This document shows, piece by piece, positions 11,565-22,983 of a DNA stretch of 64,000 nucleotides. A program made the translations under genes and the position numbers. The stretch spans positions 3,038,001-3,102,000 of the forward strand of contig JAESUZ010001712.1 of the NCBI GenBank assembly GCA_017311185.1, in the 5' to 3' direction. This DNA comes from Proteles cristata cristata (Eukaryota > Chordata > Mammalia > Carnivora > Hyaenidae). The notes below the pieces were generated by a model, which worked only from the letters and a program-made list of their open reading frames with translations, did not search any database and had not been told where the DNA came from. Positions within the stretch are counted from its first letter, which is position 1. Every line of letters begins with the position of its first letter.

Positions 11565-12600
11565 ATTACAGGCAACTCAACAATAAGAAAATAAACAACC
11601 TGATTAAAAAATGAGCCAAAAACCTTATATAGACACCTCACCAAAGAAGATATAAAGATGGCTAATAAGCATATAAAAAGGTGCTCCACATCATATGTTG
11701 TCAGGGAAATGCAAATTAAGAAGCAATGAGATACCACTACACCGCTATTGGAATGGCCAAAATCCAGAGTATGGACAATACCAAATGCTGACAAGAATGT
11801 GGAGCAACAGAAAGGCTCATTGATCGCTGGTAGGAATACACAATGGTACAGCCACTTTGGAAGATGGTTTAGCAGTTTCTTACAAAATTCTTGCAATACT
11901 TTTACCATATGATCCAGGAGTCACATTCATTGGTATTTATCCAAAGAAACTATAAACTTATGTTCCACAGAAGAACCTGCACATGGATGTGTGTAGCAAC
12001 TTAGTCATAATTGCCAAAACCTGGATGCAACCAAGATGTCCTCTGGTAGGTGAATGATAGATAAACTGTGATACCTTGAGACAATGAAATATTATTCAGT
12101 GCTGAAAGGAAATGAACTACCAAGTCATGAAAAGACATGGAGGAAACTTAAATGCATATTACTAAGTGAGAGAAGCCAGTCTGAAAAGGCTATATACTGT
12201 ATAGGTCCAACTGATGTCTTCTGGAACATGAAAAACTATGGAAACAGTAAAAAGATGAATGGTTTCCAGGGGGTAAGGGAAGAGAGAGGTGTGAATAGAC
12301 AGTGAAACTATTCTATGCGACACATAGAGTAATGGTGGAGGCACATCATTATACATTTACCCAAACCCATAGAGTGTACAATGTCAAATACACTATGGAA
12401 AACTATGGACTTTGAGTTATAATGATGTGTCAGTGTCGGTTCATCAATTATAACCAAACTAGCACTCAAATAGGGGATGTTGATAATGGAGGAGGCCAAG
12501 CATGAATGGGTGAAGGGAGAACATGGGAAATCTCTGTTCCTTCCACTCAATTTTGCTGTGAACCTAAAACTTCTTTAAAAAGTAAAGTCTATTTTTAAAA
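11565..12600 (+). mobile_element. L1 LINE 3' end, sense
   Basis: Reads as the end of L1 ORF2 plus the 3' UTR: 'gcaaattaagaagcaatgag', 'ataccactac', 'tatggacaataccaaatgct', 'actaagtgagagaagccagt', ending 'cttctttaaaaagtaaagtc' before an A/T-rich tail. Stops are frequent. A closely related copy lies at 59530-60410. Confidence 0.85.
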
Positions 12601-12604
12601 AATT

Positions 12605-13714
12605 ATAGGCTGTTTAAAGCTCATTAGCTCTTTTCCAAAAGAGTGACTCGATGTTGATAGTATAGAACTCAGAACACATTAGCTCTTAGTAACTGTATTA
12701 AAAATGACAGTTCCATTACCAGGACAGTGCTCAGAACACATTTAGCTTACTGAACTCATTATCTTCAACAAACCTAATCTTTGTCCTGCATTTCCCATCT
12801 TGAATTGTTGGGTCAATCATTAATTTATTTACCTATTCAGCAAGTGTAGTAAATCCTGGCAAGGTCTAAAAGAACAAATCAGACCCTACCCTCAGAAGCT
12901 TTAAATCTAGAGAAGAAAGATAGCTAAACAAATATAGGATTCCGGGTGCTATAATGAAAATATATACCAAGTCTTGAGTAGTGGGGTAAATCGCATGATT
13001 TTTTCCTGGTATTCAATCTGTCTGTCCTTCTCTAGAAGGGATAAATTCCCTATATCACTGATATTGGGTGTGGCCGTGCAACTTGCTTTAGTTGAGTTTA
13101 AATCTTTATTACGTTTTATTACAAATTATAGTATAGGATTCATACAATGTTTCCTGATGTTCTCCAATACATACATTGCTGAATGAAACACCCCAAAATA
13201 CCTGGCCATCTCCCATATGAATCAAACTTCTATAATAATTTCAATACCCATAGAGTTGCAAAAGAAATCTGTAAAAAGCAGTGAAATGGAGGCAGCCAGT
13301 CACTGTGGCCAGCTGGGCTCTTGACTGATGAACAATGCCATTGTCTTCTCCATGGGGTGGTCCACATTCGTGGCTGACAACCCAGCAAAAGCTGGGACCA
13401 AAATTTGTATGGAGATAAGGCAGAATGGAGAGAAAACAACTCCAGACAACCTGTAAGTCTCCAGCCACTACTTCTTATTCCTAGGTTTCAGCTCTTCAGC
13501 TGCATATACAGGAAAATGTAATTTTTCTTTTGGGGGTTACAGAATTCATGTCCTTTTGGTCAGCCAGCCATAGCTAGAAGCATATGCAAATGTTTTCCCA
13601 TAATGATTGAAATAGCAAGCTGATATTGATTGGTTTAACTGATTTTGAAGTTTTTAATTTCATTCTGGCATTTTTGTCCCCAAAGTTGTATCTATCATCA
13701 GATTCCATAGTTGC
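12605..13714. other. No gene found; unassigned mostly single-copy DNA
   Basis: I see no exon, RNA gene or clear repeat. The text around 13010-13120 ('ggtgtggccgtgcaacttgc') may be the left part of the LTR-like element that becomes recognisable at 13715. Confidence 0.5.
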
Positions 13715-14035
13715 AGGGATGACAAGAACACGATGGAATGTGGTTCCATTTACTGCATAGATGTCCTAAAATGAGAGTGAGAAAGATGTATGTCACAAGT
13801 GGGCAGAAGCTTCAAATGCAGCCACATGTTTCAGCGGGACTCCAACGTGCTCTTCTGATATTTGCCACAAGGAAAGCATGCCCTAGGCAACAGCTGCTCC
13901 TTCAGTCTGGATCCAGAACGAAGAAGAGTCCTGTGCTGCAAACCCAAAGTTAACCTATGGCTTGGTACAGACTTGCAGCTTATCCCCCTGCACACATGTA
14001 AATAAGCAAGAGACAAATGTTTGTCATTCTAATTT
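13715..14035 (+). mobile_element. LTR-like ancient repeat
   Basis: 'acacgatggaatgtggttcc', 'agatgtatgtcacaagtggg' and 'cagaagcttcaaatgc' resemble a mammalian ERVL-MaLR-type LTR on the plus strand. The ends are not defined and the family is not certain. Confidence 0.4.
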
Positions 14036-14079
14036 GGAATTGTTACTCCCTCATTACAAGAGGGGCAGGAAAGATCAAT

Positions 14080-14330
14080 CATTTAGTCTTGGACATCCTG
14101 TGCTGAGGTGTCTTTAGGATGCCCAAGAAGTCTGAACTAGAAGGCCTGCTGTGGAGTGAAAAGGATTATCTGAGGAATGTGCCTGCAGAAGGACTGACAG
14201 GCCCCTTAGAAGTGCTAAGTGAGGCAGTGAGAAGCTGAGGATGAGAAGCCCACAGGGAAAACAGAGATGGAAAAATCAGAGGCCTGAGGGAAAAGCCGAG
14301 AAGCTCGTACCCTAGGAAGAGGTAAGGGCA
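14080..14330 (-). mobile_element. Possible L2 LINE fragment, antisense
   Basis: 'ggacatcctgtgctgaggtg' and purine-rich text to 14330 resemble the antisense of the L2 reverse-transcriptase C-terminal region. Divergence is high, so this is weak. Confidence 0.35.
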
Positions 14331-14504
14331 TGAATGCACTGAATCTCTTCTTTACTCAAACTCCAGGTAGCAAGTCTCCCTCCAAACTGAGACGTGAGAT
14401 GGCCTTCTAGAGAGCAGGAGATTCTTCACCAGCCATGGCCACTAAAAGCAACGAACAGAGAGTGTCGTGTTGCCATTCCATAAGGCAGCCTACTGACAGT
14501 CACT

Positions 14505-14538
14505 TAGATAGATAGATAGATAGATAGATAGTTAGATA
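14505..14538. repeat. (GATA)n microsatellite
   Basis: About six perfect TAGA/GATA units followed by an interrupted unit (GTTAGATA). Tetranucleotide arrays like this are often length-polymorphic in cats. Confidence 0.95.
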
Positions 14539-14642
14539 AAGGTGGCCAACACAGTACAATGGAAAGGGGATGTGTCCACATCCCTTGCACAAAGAATCCG
14601 TGGCTCTGCTCTGGCCATATTTGCATTTAACATGCAGTTTGG

Positions 14643-14888
14643 GGGCGCCCAGATGGCTCAGTTGGTTAAGTGCCAACTTTGGCTCAGGTCATGACCTCAC
14701 AGTTTATGAGTTTGAGCCCCAATGTCAGGCTCTGTGCTGACAGCTAGCTCAGAGCCTGGAGCCTGCTTCGAATTCTGTGTCTCCCTCTCTTTTTCTGCCC
14801 CTTCACCACATGTTTTCTCCCTCCCTCCCTCTCTCTCTCTAAAGAGAGACATTAAAATTGTTTTTAATTTTTTAAATTTTATTGAAAA
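14643..14888 (+). mobile_element. Felid tRNA-Lys SINE
   Basis: GGGCGCCCAGATGGCTCAG start, degraded B box and CT-rich body ending in an A/T-rich tail. Target duplication ATGCAGTTTGG at 14632-14642 and 14889-14899. A small CTAG insertion sits in the 'acagctagctcagagcc' motif. Confidence 0.95.
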
Positions 14889-15087
14889 ATGCAGTTTGGA
14901 AGTCAGGCTTTTCACATGCCAGACACTTCCATCTTGCATAGCGCCATATGAGAAACTTGAGGCTGCTAACCAGAAACAAGGACTTAGCCTGTCCCTGATT
15001 CCCAGCACGTTGGAGGGAGCAAGCCCAGCCTGGAGTCAACATCAATAAGTTCAGTTATTTAAATACATGACCGTGGTCAGGTTCTTT

Positions 15088-15280
15088 CATTCACTTATTA
15101 ATATTTTCTCTGTGCCTGCATTGTGCCAGATGTGCTAGCAGCTGGGGACACAGTAGTGAACAATTTGACCAAGTTTGCCCTCATGGAATGCTTGTTCTGG
15201 TGGGAGAGATGAGCATTAATCACATAAATAACAGACACCTACTGACTCTGCTGATGATCTTAAGGAAGCAGATGGGATCT
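15088..15280 (-). mobile_element. L2 LINE 3' end, antisense (left part)
   Basis: 'ttcattcacttattaatatt', 'gctggggacacagtagtgaa' and 'gccctcatggaatgcttgtt' match the antisense L2 3' end. The L2 text seems to resume near 15750, beyond MER5A-like and MIR sequence. Confidence 0.75.
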
Positions 15281-15285
15281 GAGAT

Positions 15286-15458
15286 AAGCCAGTGGCTTTT
15301 TTGAGCTTGTGGCAGAATCACTTGAATGGCTTGTTAAAACACATATTGCTGGGCCCCACCCCCAGAGTTTCAGAGATCTGGAGGAGGGCCTGAAAGTCTC
15401 CATTTCTCACAAGTGAATGGGGATGCTGTTGGTCCACTGATTGTACTTTGAGAAGCAG
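15286..15458. mobile_element. MER5A hAT-Charlie MITE
   Basis: 'cttgttaaaacacatattgc', 'tgggccccacccccagagtt' and the terminal 'tttgagaagcagtg' follow the MER5A consensus. The left terminus 'ccagtggcttttttgagc' is the degraded partner inverted repeat. Confidence 0.8.
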
Positions 15459-15489
15459 TGAGATTGAGTAACTAGAGGAAGTTTTTTAG

Positions 15490-15705
15490 ATAATAACAAA
15501 TAACAGTTATGTGGGTTTTATTGCATCCCAGGTACTAATTTAAATGATTTGCCTGTGTTAACCCACTTATAACAACGTTGTGTAGGAAGAGCTAATTGGG
15601 TGTGCCCATTTTAAAGATGGGGAAATACAGATGTTACACATGGTGCCCAGAGTCTTACAGCTATTGGGTGGAGGTGCTGTGATTCAGTCCTAGTCAGCCT
15701 GGCTG
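15490..15705 (+). mobile_element. MIR SINE
   Basis: Nearly full-length MIR: 'gcatcccaggtactaattta', 'tgcccattttaaagatgggg', 'agagtcttacagctattggg' and 'gtgattcagtcc'. Confidence 0.75.
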
Positions 15706-15749
15706 AGGGGCTTAATGGCTGGCCTTTCCTGTGTGCAGGTCTGTGTGTA

Positions 15750-15955
15750 GGTGCTTTGCAGGTGAGGGACAGCTTTTCTGAGCAGGTGATATCTGAGCTG
15801 AGACCTGTATAATCACAATGAGGAGCTATGCGAAGAGCTGAGAGGAAGGTATTCCCCGGGCAGAGGAGATAGCAAATGCTAAGCATCAGGGGTAGAAAAG
15901 AGTGTGAAGTAATTAAAGAAGAGTAAAGCAGTCATGTGGCTAAAGTTGGGGGTGG
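15750..15955 (-). mobile_element. L2 LINE, antisense (right part)
   Basis: 'gtgatatctgagctgagacc' and 'gggcagaggagatagcaaat' match the antisense L2 C-terminal coding region, in the order expected to continue the fragment at 15088-15280. Confidence 0.65.
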
Positions 15956-16046
15956 GGAAAGGCAGTGTGACAAAAGATTGGAGGGTTAGGCAGAGGACAG
16001 GATCAAAAGAACCCCTATAGGGCACAATAAGACATTTGTACAATAA

Positions 16047-16255
16047 GGGACACCTGGGTGGCTCGATGGGTTAAGCATCCACTCTTGATCTTGGCTCAGG
16101 TCATGATCTCACGGTTTGTGGGATGGAACCCTGCATTGGGCTCTATGCTGGCAGTGGGGAGCCTGCTTGGAATTCTCTCTCTACCTCTATCTGGCCTTCC
16201 CCCCTCACACTCTCATTCTCTCTCTCAAAATAAGTAAATAAAAACTTTAAAAGAG
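16047..16255 (+). mobile_element. Felid/carnivore tRNA-Lys SINE, older subtype
   Basis: Starts GGGACACCTGGGTGGCTCG. It carries the 'cactcttgatcttggctcag' variant and 'agtggggagcctgcttggaa', seen in the older carnivore SINE subtype. Tail AAATAAGTAAATAAAAAC. Target duplications not clear. Confidence 0.9.
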
Positions 16256-19200
16256 ACATGAGCATTTTATTTTAAAAGCTACAGGAAATAAAGAAATAAT
16301 TTTTAGAATTAAGCATTTTGAGAAGTAAATGTCAATTCACATGTAGTTAAGAAGAAATAATACAGTGATCCTGCATATAGTTTACCCAGTTTTGCCCAAA
16401 TGGTGGCATCTTATAAATCTATTGAATGTTATCACAACAAAGATATCATCTTAGATAAAGTCAAAGTAAACATTTCAATTACCACATAGAATCCTCATGT
16501 TGCTTTCAATAGCTATACTCACTTCCCACTTACCTTCTCTTATTCCCCCTCCATCTTCAACTCCTGGCAACTTCTATTCTATAATTGACTTTTATAGTTT
16601 CATCATTTCAAGTATGTTACATAAATGAAATCATACAGTGTGTAGCTTTCAGGGATTGGCTTTCACTCAGCATAATTCTCTGAAGAGCCATTCAGTTTGC
16701 TGTGTGCCTCAGTAGTTTATTTCTTTTTATTGCTCAGTAAACTCCATGGTAGGATGTACCAGTTTAAACTATCACCCGTTGAAGGACATCTGGTGTTTCC
16801 AATTTAGGGCTATTGCAAATGCAGCTTCTATAAACACTCATGTATAAGTTTTTATGTGTCTTCATTTTGCTGGGATAAATACACAGGAGTACAATTAATA
16901 GATCACAAGGTAGTTACGTGTTTAGTTTTTCAAGCAACTGCCATACTATTTTCCAGGGTGGGGCTGCACCATGGTACGTTCCCACTAGCAAATATATTAG
17001 TAATTTAACTTCTCTGCATTCTTGCCAGAATTTGGTGACATCACTGTTTTTTTACTTTAGCCATTTGGATAGGTATATCCAGACATCTCATTGTGGTTTT
17101 AATGATATTTCCTAATAGCTAACAATGGTGAACATCTTTTTGTATGCCTATTGGCCACCTGTATATCTACTGCAGAGAAATGTCTTTTCATGTCTTTTGC
17201 CTATGTTCTGATTGGTTTGTTGATTTTTTTTAACTCTTGAGTTTTGAGAGTACTTCCTATATTCTAGATTCTAATCCTTTGTCAGATAATGTGGTTCATA
17301 AATCTGTTCCCCACTCAGTAGCTTGTCTTTTCATCCTTTAATAGGGTTTTTATAAAGCAAAACTTTTAAATTTTGATAGAATCCTATCTATCAATTTTTC
17401 CTTTCATGGCTTATGCTTTTGGGGTGTAGCCCAAGATCTTAAAGATTTTCTCCTGTTTTTATAACCATAATTTTACATTTCACTTTTAAGCCTATTGTCC
17501 ATTTTGAATGAATTTTTGTGTAAGGACTGAAGTTTGTGGTGAGGCTCATTTTTTGTTTATAGCTATCCAGTTGTGCCATTTGTTGAAATGTCCATCTTTC
17601 TTCCATTGAATTGCTTTTGTGCCTTTGTCAAAAGTCACTTGAATCTATTTGTGTGAGTATAGTTCTACGTTCTCTATTCCTTTCCATCAATCTGTATGTT
17701 TATCCCTTTACCAGACCACATAGTCATGTGTGATATATAGCTTATCTAACCAGCCTTGAAATTGGATAGGTTGGTTACTCCCACTTTATTCTTCTTTTTC
17801 AAAATTATTTTAACTATTCTATTTTTTTCATATACATTTTTGAATAATCTTGTCTATATCTAAAGAAAATCTTGCTGGGATTTTGGTAGGAATTGGGTAA
17901 AACCTGGACATTAATTTGGAAGAATTGATATATTTAATATGCTGAGTCTTCCAATCTATAAACACCCTACCACTGTCCATCTTTATTTCTGTCATCAGCA
18001 TTTTGTAGTCTTTACCATTCAAGTTCTATATATGTTTTCTTAGATTTATAACTAAGTGTTTCATTTTTGTTTTTGAGCAATTATAAATGGTATTGGAATT
18101 TTAATGTCAGTGTCCATGGATTTATTGGTAGTGTATTAACTAATTGCTGATTGCTTATCTTGTATCTTGCAACATTTCTGAACTCACTTATTAATTGTGG
18201 GAAGTCATTTTTGTAGATTCCTCGGGATATTCTAAGTAGACTACCACGGCATCTGTAAATAGCAACAGGTTTTCCCCCCCCCCAATTTGTACAACTTCTA
18301 TTTCCTTGTCTTACTGCACAAGCTAGAACTTCTAGCATTATGTTGGATAAGAGTGGTGAGTGTGGACATCTTTGTTTATCTCCTGAATGCAGGGAGAAAG
18401 GACTCAGCACTTTACCATTAAGTATAATGTTAGCTGTAGATTTGTTGCTAAGTACTCTATATCGTGCTGATGTAGTTCTCTTCTATTCCAATTTTTCTTA
18501 AAATTTTGTTTTATCATGAATGGTATTGATGCATTTCTACAATGAAGGTTGTGGTCATGTGAGTTTTTTTTCTTCATTTGCCTTTTAATATGGTGGATTA
18601 CATTGATTGGTTTCAAATATTGAATCAGCCTTGTACCCTATAATAAATCTCACTTGGTCATGTTATATAATTATTTTATATTGTGTTAAATTCTATTGGC
18701 TAATGTATAGTTAAGGATTTTTGTGTCTATATTCATGAGGACTATTGCTCTGTAATTTTCCTTTTCTATGCTATCTTTGATTTTGATATCAAAGTTATAC
18801 GAGCTTAAAATTTTTCCTTCTGTTTTCTGGAAGAGATTGTGTAGAATTTGTTGTTAATTATTCTTTATATCTATGGTAAAATTCTCCAGTGAAATCATCT
18901 GGGTCTAGAGATTTTGTCTTAGGAAACTTTTGAATTACAATTCATTCTCCTTAATAAGTATAGAAGTATTTAAATTATCTAGTTCATGTTGGGTAAGTTG
19001 CAGTAGTTTGTGGTTTTTGAGGAATTAAATTATTTTGTCTGAGTTGTCAAATTTATGGATGTACAGTGGTTCATAGTATTCCCTTACCCTTTTGGTATGT
19101 GCAAGATCTGTAGGAATATCCACTGTTTCCTTCCTGATACTAGTAATTGAGTTTTCTTCTTTGTTGGTCAAGTTTTGCAAAAAGTTTGTCAATTTTATTA

Positions 19201-19595
19201 AACTTTTCAAAGGACTAGTTCTGTTTCATTGATTTTTCACTGCTTTTTACTTTGTTTCATCAGTTTCTACTCTAATCTTTATTATTTTATTCTTTCTGCT
19301 TGCTTTGGGTTTCTTTTGGTCTTTTTCTACATTCTTGAAGTGGGAGCTTAGATCATGCATTTGAGACTTTTCCTTTTTTAAGAAAACATGTGTGCATTCA
19401 GTATTGTAAATTTTCTTCTCTCTACTGCTTTAGCTGTGTCTCACAAATTTTTACATCTGTATTTTCATTTTCATTCAGTTCAATGTATTTTTTAAATTTT
19501 TTCTTGAGATTGCATCTTTGATCCATGGATTATTTAGAAACATGTTACTTAGTCTCCAAGGTTTTAGAGTATTTTCCTATTAACTTTCTTATTGA

Positions 19596-20391
19596 GTTTT
19601 TAAATGTTTATTTATTTTTGAGAGAGAGAGTGTGTGGCAGAGTGTGAGCAGGGGACAGCCAGAGAGAGTGAGACACAGAATCCAAAGCAGTCTCAGGTTC
19701 TGATCTGTCGGTGTTATGCCCGAATCACGAGTCCCCAGAGACCTCCAAGGAGCCGGCACCCATGCAAGCACAAGAGGGTCTTTATTACAAGCTCGAGCAG
19801 GGGCTCACCTGTTAACTGGCACAGCGGCAGCAAGGTGAAGCCCAGAACAATAACGAGCAGGGTTTTATGGGGTAAGGGATGGGGGTGTTACGGTGCATAT
19901 GTTGTACCTATAGCATCATCACATGAGCACCAATCACAATTGTACAGCACCCATGGTAACAGTTTTGACCATTCAGTATGTGTGAGGCGTCAGTTACTTT
20001 TGGCGGGACCCAATCAGGACCTTTGAGAATCCTTTGAAAATGACCAATTATGAGGTGAGCTCAAAGGGCCTACGTGGGGTTTAGGCAAGCAGTGAGTGAT
20101 TGGCTACTTTGTACAGAGTGACTACCTACAGTTCCCAGCCCTGACTCAGACCACAGGAATGTTACACATTTCTTTTGATTGGCTGATCTGAGGGTGGTCC
20201 TGAGGGTGGCTTCAGATGAGGCTTTTCCTGGAATTAGGGCTACATGCAGCCGGAGGTTGTTCTTAATGGAGGACTTAATTTCAGGCTCCTCATCAGCACA
20301 GAGCCCGATGTGGGGCTCGAACCCACAAACCATGAGATCGTGACCTGAGCCAAAGTCAGACATTCACCCAACTGAACCACCCAGTTGCCAC
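19596..20391 (-). mobile_element. Felid SINE, antisense, carrying a solo LTR
   Basis: SINE halves at 19596-19711 (A-rich tail and CT-rich part, antisense) and 20293-20391 (tRNA-like head, 'gagcccgatgtggggctcga', 'acccacaaaccatgagatcg'). The SINE's own target duplication is TCTTATTGA (19587-19595 and 20392-20400), within the L1. The LTR sits between the halves. Confidence 0.9.
19712..20292 (-). mobile_element. Solo LTR, gammaretrovirus-like (class I ERV)
   Basis: A 581-bp LTR. On the minus strand it begins TGAGGAGCCTG and ends GGGCATAACA. The flanking 4-bp duplication is TCGG (19708-19711) and TCAG (20293-20296), one change apart. Excising it with one copy restores the SINE text CTGTCAGCACAGAGCC. 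Minus-strand signals: CCAAT boxes (complements at 20178-20182 and 20099-20103), TATA-like CATAAAA (19863-19869) and AATAAA (19791-19796) followed by the classic U5 opening. No viral genes are present. Confidence 0.9.
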
Positions 20392-21542
20392 TCTTATTGA
20401 TTTCTATTTTGATTCCAATGTGATTAAAAAAAAAACAACTCTGAAAAACTCTGTATGATTTAAACTATTTTAAATTTGTTAAGATTTGTTTTATGATCCA
20501 ATATATGATCTGTCTTTGCATATGTCTCTTAGGTACTGCTCTTGGGTGAAGTGTTTTGTAAATGTTACTTCAATCCTGTTGCTTGATGGTGCTGTTGGGG
20601 TTATTTTTTATCCACTGATTCTCTGTCTGGTTATTCTATCAATGCTAAAAGGTGTAGTGAAGTCTCCAACTATAATTGTGAATTTTTCTGTTTCTTCTCT
20701 CAGTCCTGTCAGTTTTTGTTTCATATATTTTGCAGATCTGTTTTTTGGTGCAAATATATTTAGGATTGCTACGTCTTCTTTTATCATTATGTAATATCCT
20801 TCCCTGTCTCTGGTAATTTTCTTTACTTTGGAGTCTACTTTATCTGATATTAACATACCCACTCCTATTTTCTTTCCATTAATGTTTTCCTGGTATACTT
20901 TTTTTCCATACTTTCACTTGCCTTTATATTTGAAGTGAACTTCTTATAGACAGCATATGTTGGGTTGTAGGTTTTAATAAACTCTATCTCTGCCTTTTAA
21001 TTTGTGTTTAGACTGCTTTCATTTAATATGATTACTGACATATTAGGCCTTAAGTTGTCCACCCTGGGAGAAGCCATTGTAACTGCTTCATGGGAATGGG
21101 AATGGGAATTCTGGCTCCCTAGGTGGTCTCCATCGACATTGCCAAAAGAATGGGTCTCAGTACTGGCCAGTGAGGGTAAAGGTCCTGACTCTATTTGGCC
21201 TCCTCCATCGCTGCCTTAGTGGGGAAGGTGAGCTGCCTTCTTACAGGTTTGTGAGGTTGGAAATCTAGGCTCCCACATGGCTTTTGTTGATGTGGCTGGA
21301 GTAGTTATTGTCTAAAAACTTTTGTCTTGCTAGACCACCCTTTTCCTGATCCTTTTACCATAAAGAGCCCAACTTTGTTGGGACTTTTTTCTATCTGCTC
21401 CTATTATTGACATTTCCAGATGCCAGTTCTAAGTCTGGAATATATGTGCCAAAAGGAAAACCCAGGAAAGTCACCACAAGGTTGGTCCTTGGGTCCTGAG
21501 GTCCCGTGCCAATCTGCTTTCTTCTTTCCACCTTTCAGAGTC

Positions 21543-21690
21543 TTTTTATGTTTATTTATTTACTTTACTGAGAAAGAGAGTGGGGGGAGGGGGAGAGACA
21601 GAAGGAGACAGAGGATCTGAAGAGGACTCTGCGCTGAGAGCTTGACACAGAGCTCTAGCCCACGTAAACCGCTGTGCCACTCAAGCGCCC
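21543..21690 (-). mobile_element. Felid SINE, antisense, internally deleted
   Basis: Poly-T/AATAAA-complement end ('tatgtttatttatttacttt'), GA-rich segment, then an aberrant head ending 'gtgccactcaagcgcccta'. Part of the B-box region is missing, so it is shorter than its neighbours. It lies at the L1 5'-region edge. Confidence 0.85.
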
Positions 21691-21725
21691 TAAGATGTTT
21701 TGACATCTTAAAAAAATCTTTCTAG

Positions 21726-21897
21726 GGACACCTGGATGGCTCAGTCAGTTGAGTGTCTGACTTTGGCTCAGGTCATGATCTCACAGTTTGTGAGTTCAAG
21801 CCCTATATGGGGCTCTCTGCTGTCGGGACAGAGCCTGCTTCTGATCCTTGGTCCCCATCTCTGTCCTCCCCCACTTGAGCTCTGTCTCAAAAAAAAT
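21726..21897 (+). mobile_element. Felid tRNA-Lys SINE, short
   Basis: Starts GGACACCTGGATGGCTCAG, lacks part of the CT-rich body and ends in A8. Target duplication TCTTTCTAG at 21717-21725 and 21898-21906, identical. Confidence 0.95.
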
Positions 21898-21907
21898 TCT
21901 TTCTAGC

Positions 21908-22375
21908 TAGGAAGAGACTGTCCTCCCATGGCTAGTCAGTTCTTAAAGACAGCAAAAAACTCAACCATCAGTATGCCTTTGAAATGTAAACTAATCAAAT
22001 CAGAGCCATATCTCCCCATCTGGCCTGTGCACCCCAGGAGGCAATATTTCTCTGCCTTGATCATCCCAGGGCCAGGTGCCAGGCAACTAGAGACTATCCC
22101 TATAGCCCAAAGTCCACTGAAATTATTCACACTAGCCAGTCCTAGGCTATTTATCCTGCCTTGCCTTGCCTCTGCCAGGAAACCCCCATGGAGCCTTCTG
22201 GCCTAGGCCCTCCCCTTGCTTCTGCTTCTGTTTCCCGACCAAGATCTAGTATTCCTCCTGCGGCCCTGCCTGGCAAGCCGTGCCTCTTGTTTCTAGGGGA
22301 ACTGTGAGTAACATTAAATTTGTCTTTCAGTAGCATTAACCACTGAGTAATCACTTTCATAAATTAAGATCCAGA
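21908..22375 (+). mobile_element. Possible ERV LTR remnant
   Basis: 'cccagggccaggtgccaggc' and 'aactgtgagtaacattaaat' have the look of a class I ERV LTR. No terminal TG/CA or target duplication is evident, so this is a weak call. Confidence 0.3.
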
Positions 22376-22589
22376 CACAGAACAACTTGGCAGGAGAAAA
22401 GTGGCAAAGTATGTCCATTCCATCCTCAAGGAAGCAGAAGGCTGAAATGACGTTGAGGAAGGCAACTAGCCTGGTTTTTGCAATCGTCCCCTTACAAATA
22501 CCTTGTCCTATTTTGTATCATAGCACTCATTTGGCAAAACCGAATCGCTGGTTCAATCCAACTCTCCACCTACTCTGTGCTTCTGCATG

Positions 22590-22983
22590 AATCCCATTGA
22601 ATCTGGCTCAAGCAGGACACAAAACCACACTGACGGGTCTCACGTATAACTGGATATGGCACTTCCTCTGTGTCCTTAATACTGCCCTGCAATCCTACCA
22701 CACTTCCCTAGTCCATTATTTCTGCTCCTATCCTTGCTCTTTACAAATACTTCACAGCTTTTCTTTTCCCCTCAAGCCTCCTCTCCCATCCTTCCTCTCA
22801 GCTATTGAGCCAGCTCACTCTCATTGTTGTTGAGTGTGCTTCTTACATTACTGAGAAAATCAAACAATATGAGGAGAAAGTCCACAAATTATTTACTCCA
22901 TATTTACTCATTTACCACAGACTCGGCATTCATGTGCTCTGTCTCCCTGCTGTTGCTATAGTTAAGCTGTCTTGAGTTTTCCT
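22590..22983 (+). mobile_element. L2 LINE ORF2, left part
   Basis: Plus-strand L2 text: 'agcctcctctcccatccttc', 'attactgagaaaatcaaaca' and 'catgtgctctgtctccctgc'. Interrupted at 22984 by an MLT1 LTR and continued at 23496. Confidence 0.65.

Larger units (their letters stand above)
16320..21542 (-). mobile_element. Long L1 LINE relic, antisense, ORF2 largely present
   Basis: The minus strand reads through most of an old L1: 3' region from 16320, ORF2 to about 21055, then 5'-UTR-like text to 21542. ORF2 relics are visible. At 20608-20862 there is an endonuclease piece (NIFAPKNRSAKYMKQKL, then VGDFTTPFS). At 18081-18410 there is a reverse-transcriptase piece (CPHSPLLSNIMLEVLACAVR, from the usual QGCPLSPLLFNI region). 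At 17828-18022 there is the 'IPTKIP' segment. Stops and frameshifts break all of them. No ORF1 is visible between ORF2 and the 5'-UTR-like block. A SINE (19596-20391) interrupts it. Confidence 0.9.

Noticed and set aside
11558..11908. 116-codon open frame, minus strand
   Set aside because: It is the antisense strand of a sense-oriented L1 3' end.
14505..14538. Regularly spaced short repeats considered as a CRISPR array
   Set aside because: They are a tetranucleotide microsatellite without spacers, in a vertebrate genome.
19863..19869. TATA-like box considered as a host gene promoter
   Set aside because: It sits at the expected U3 position of the solo LTR; there is no evidence of a downstream host exon.
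19634..20026. 130-codon open frame, plus strand
   Set aside because: It spans the SINE body and the antisense strand of the solo LTR.
20608..20862. 84-codon frame resembling an endonuclease, considered as a gene
   Set aside because: It is a remnant of L1 ORF2 endonuclease, flanked by stops and frameshifts within the antisense L1.
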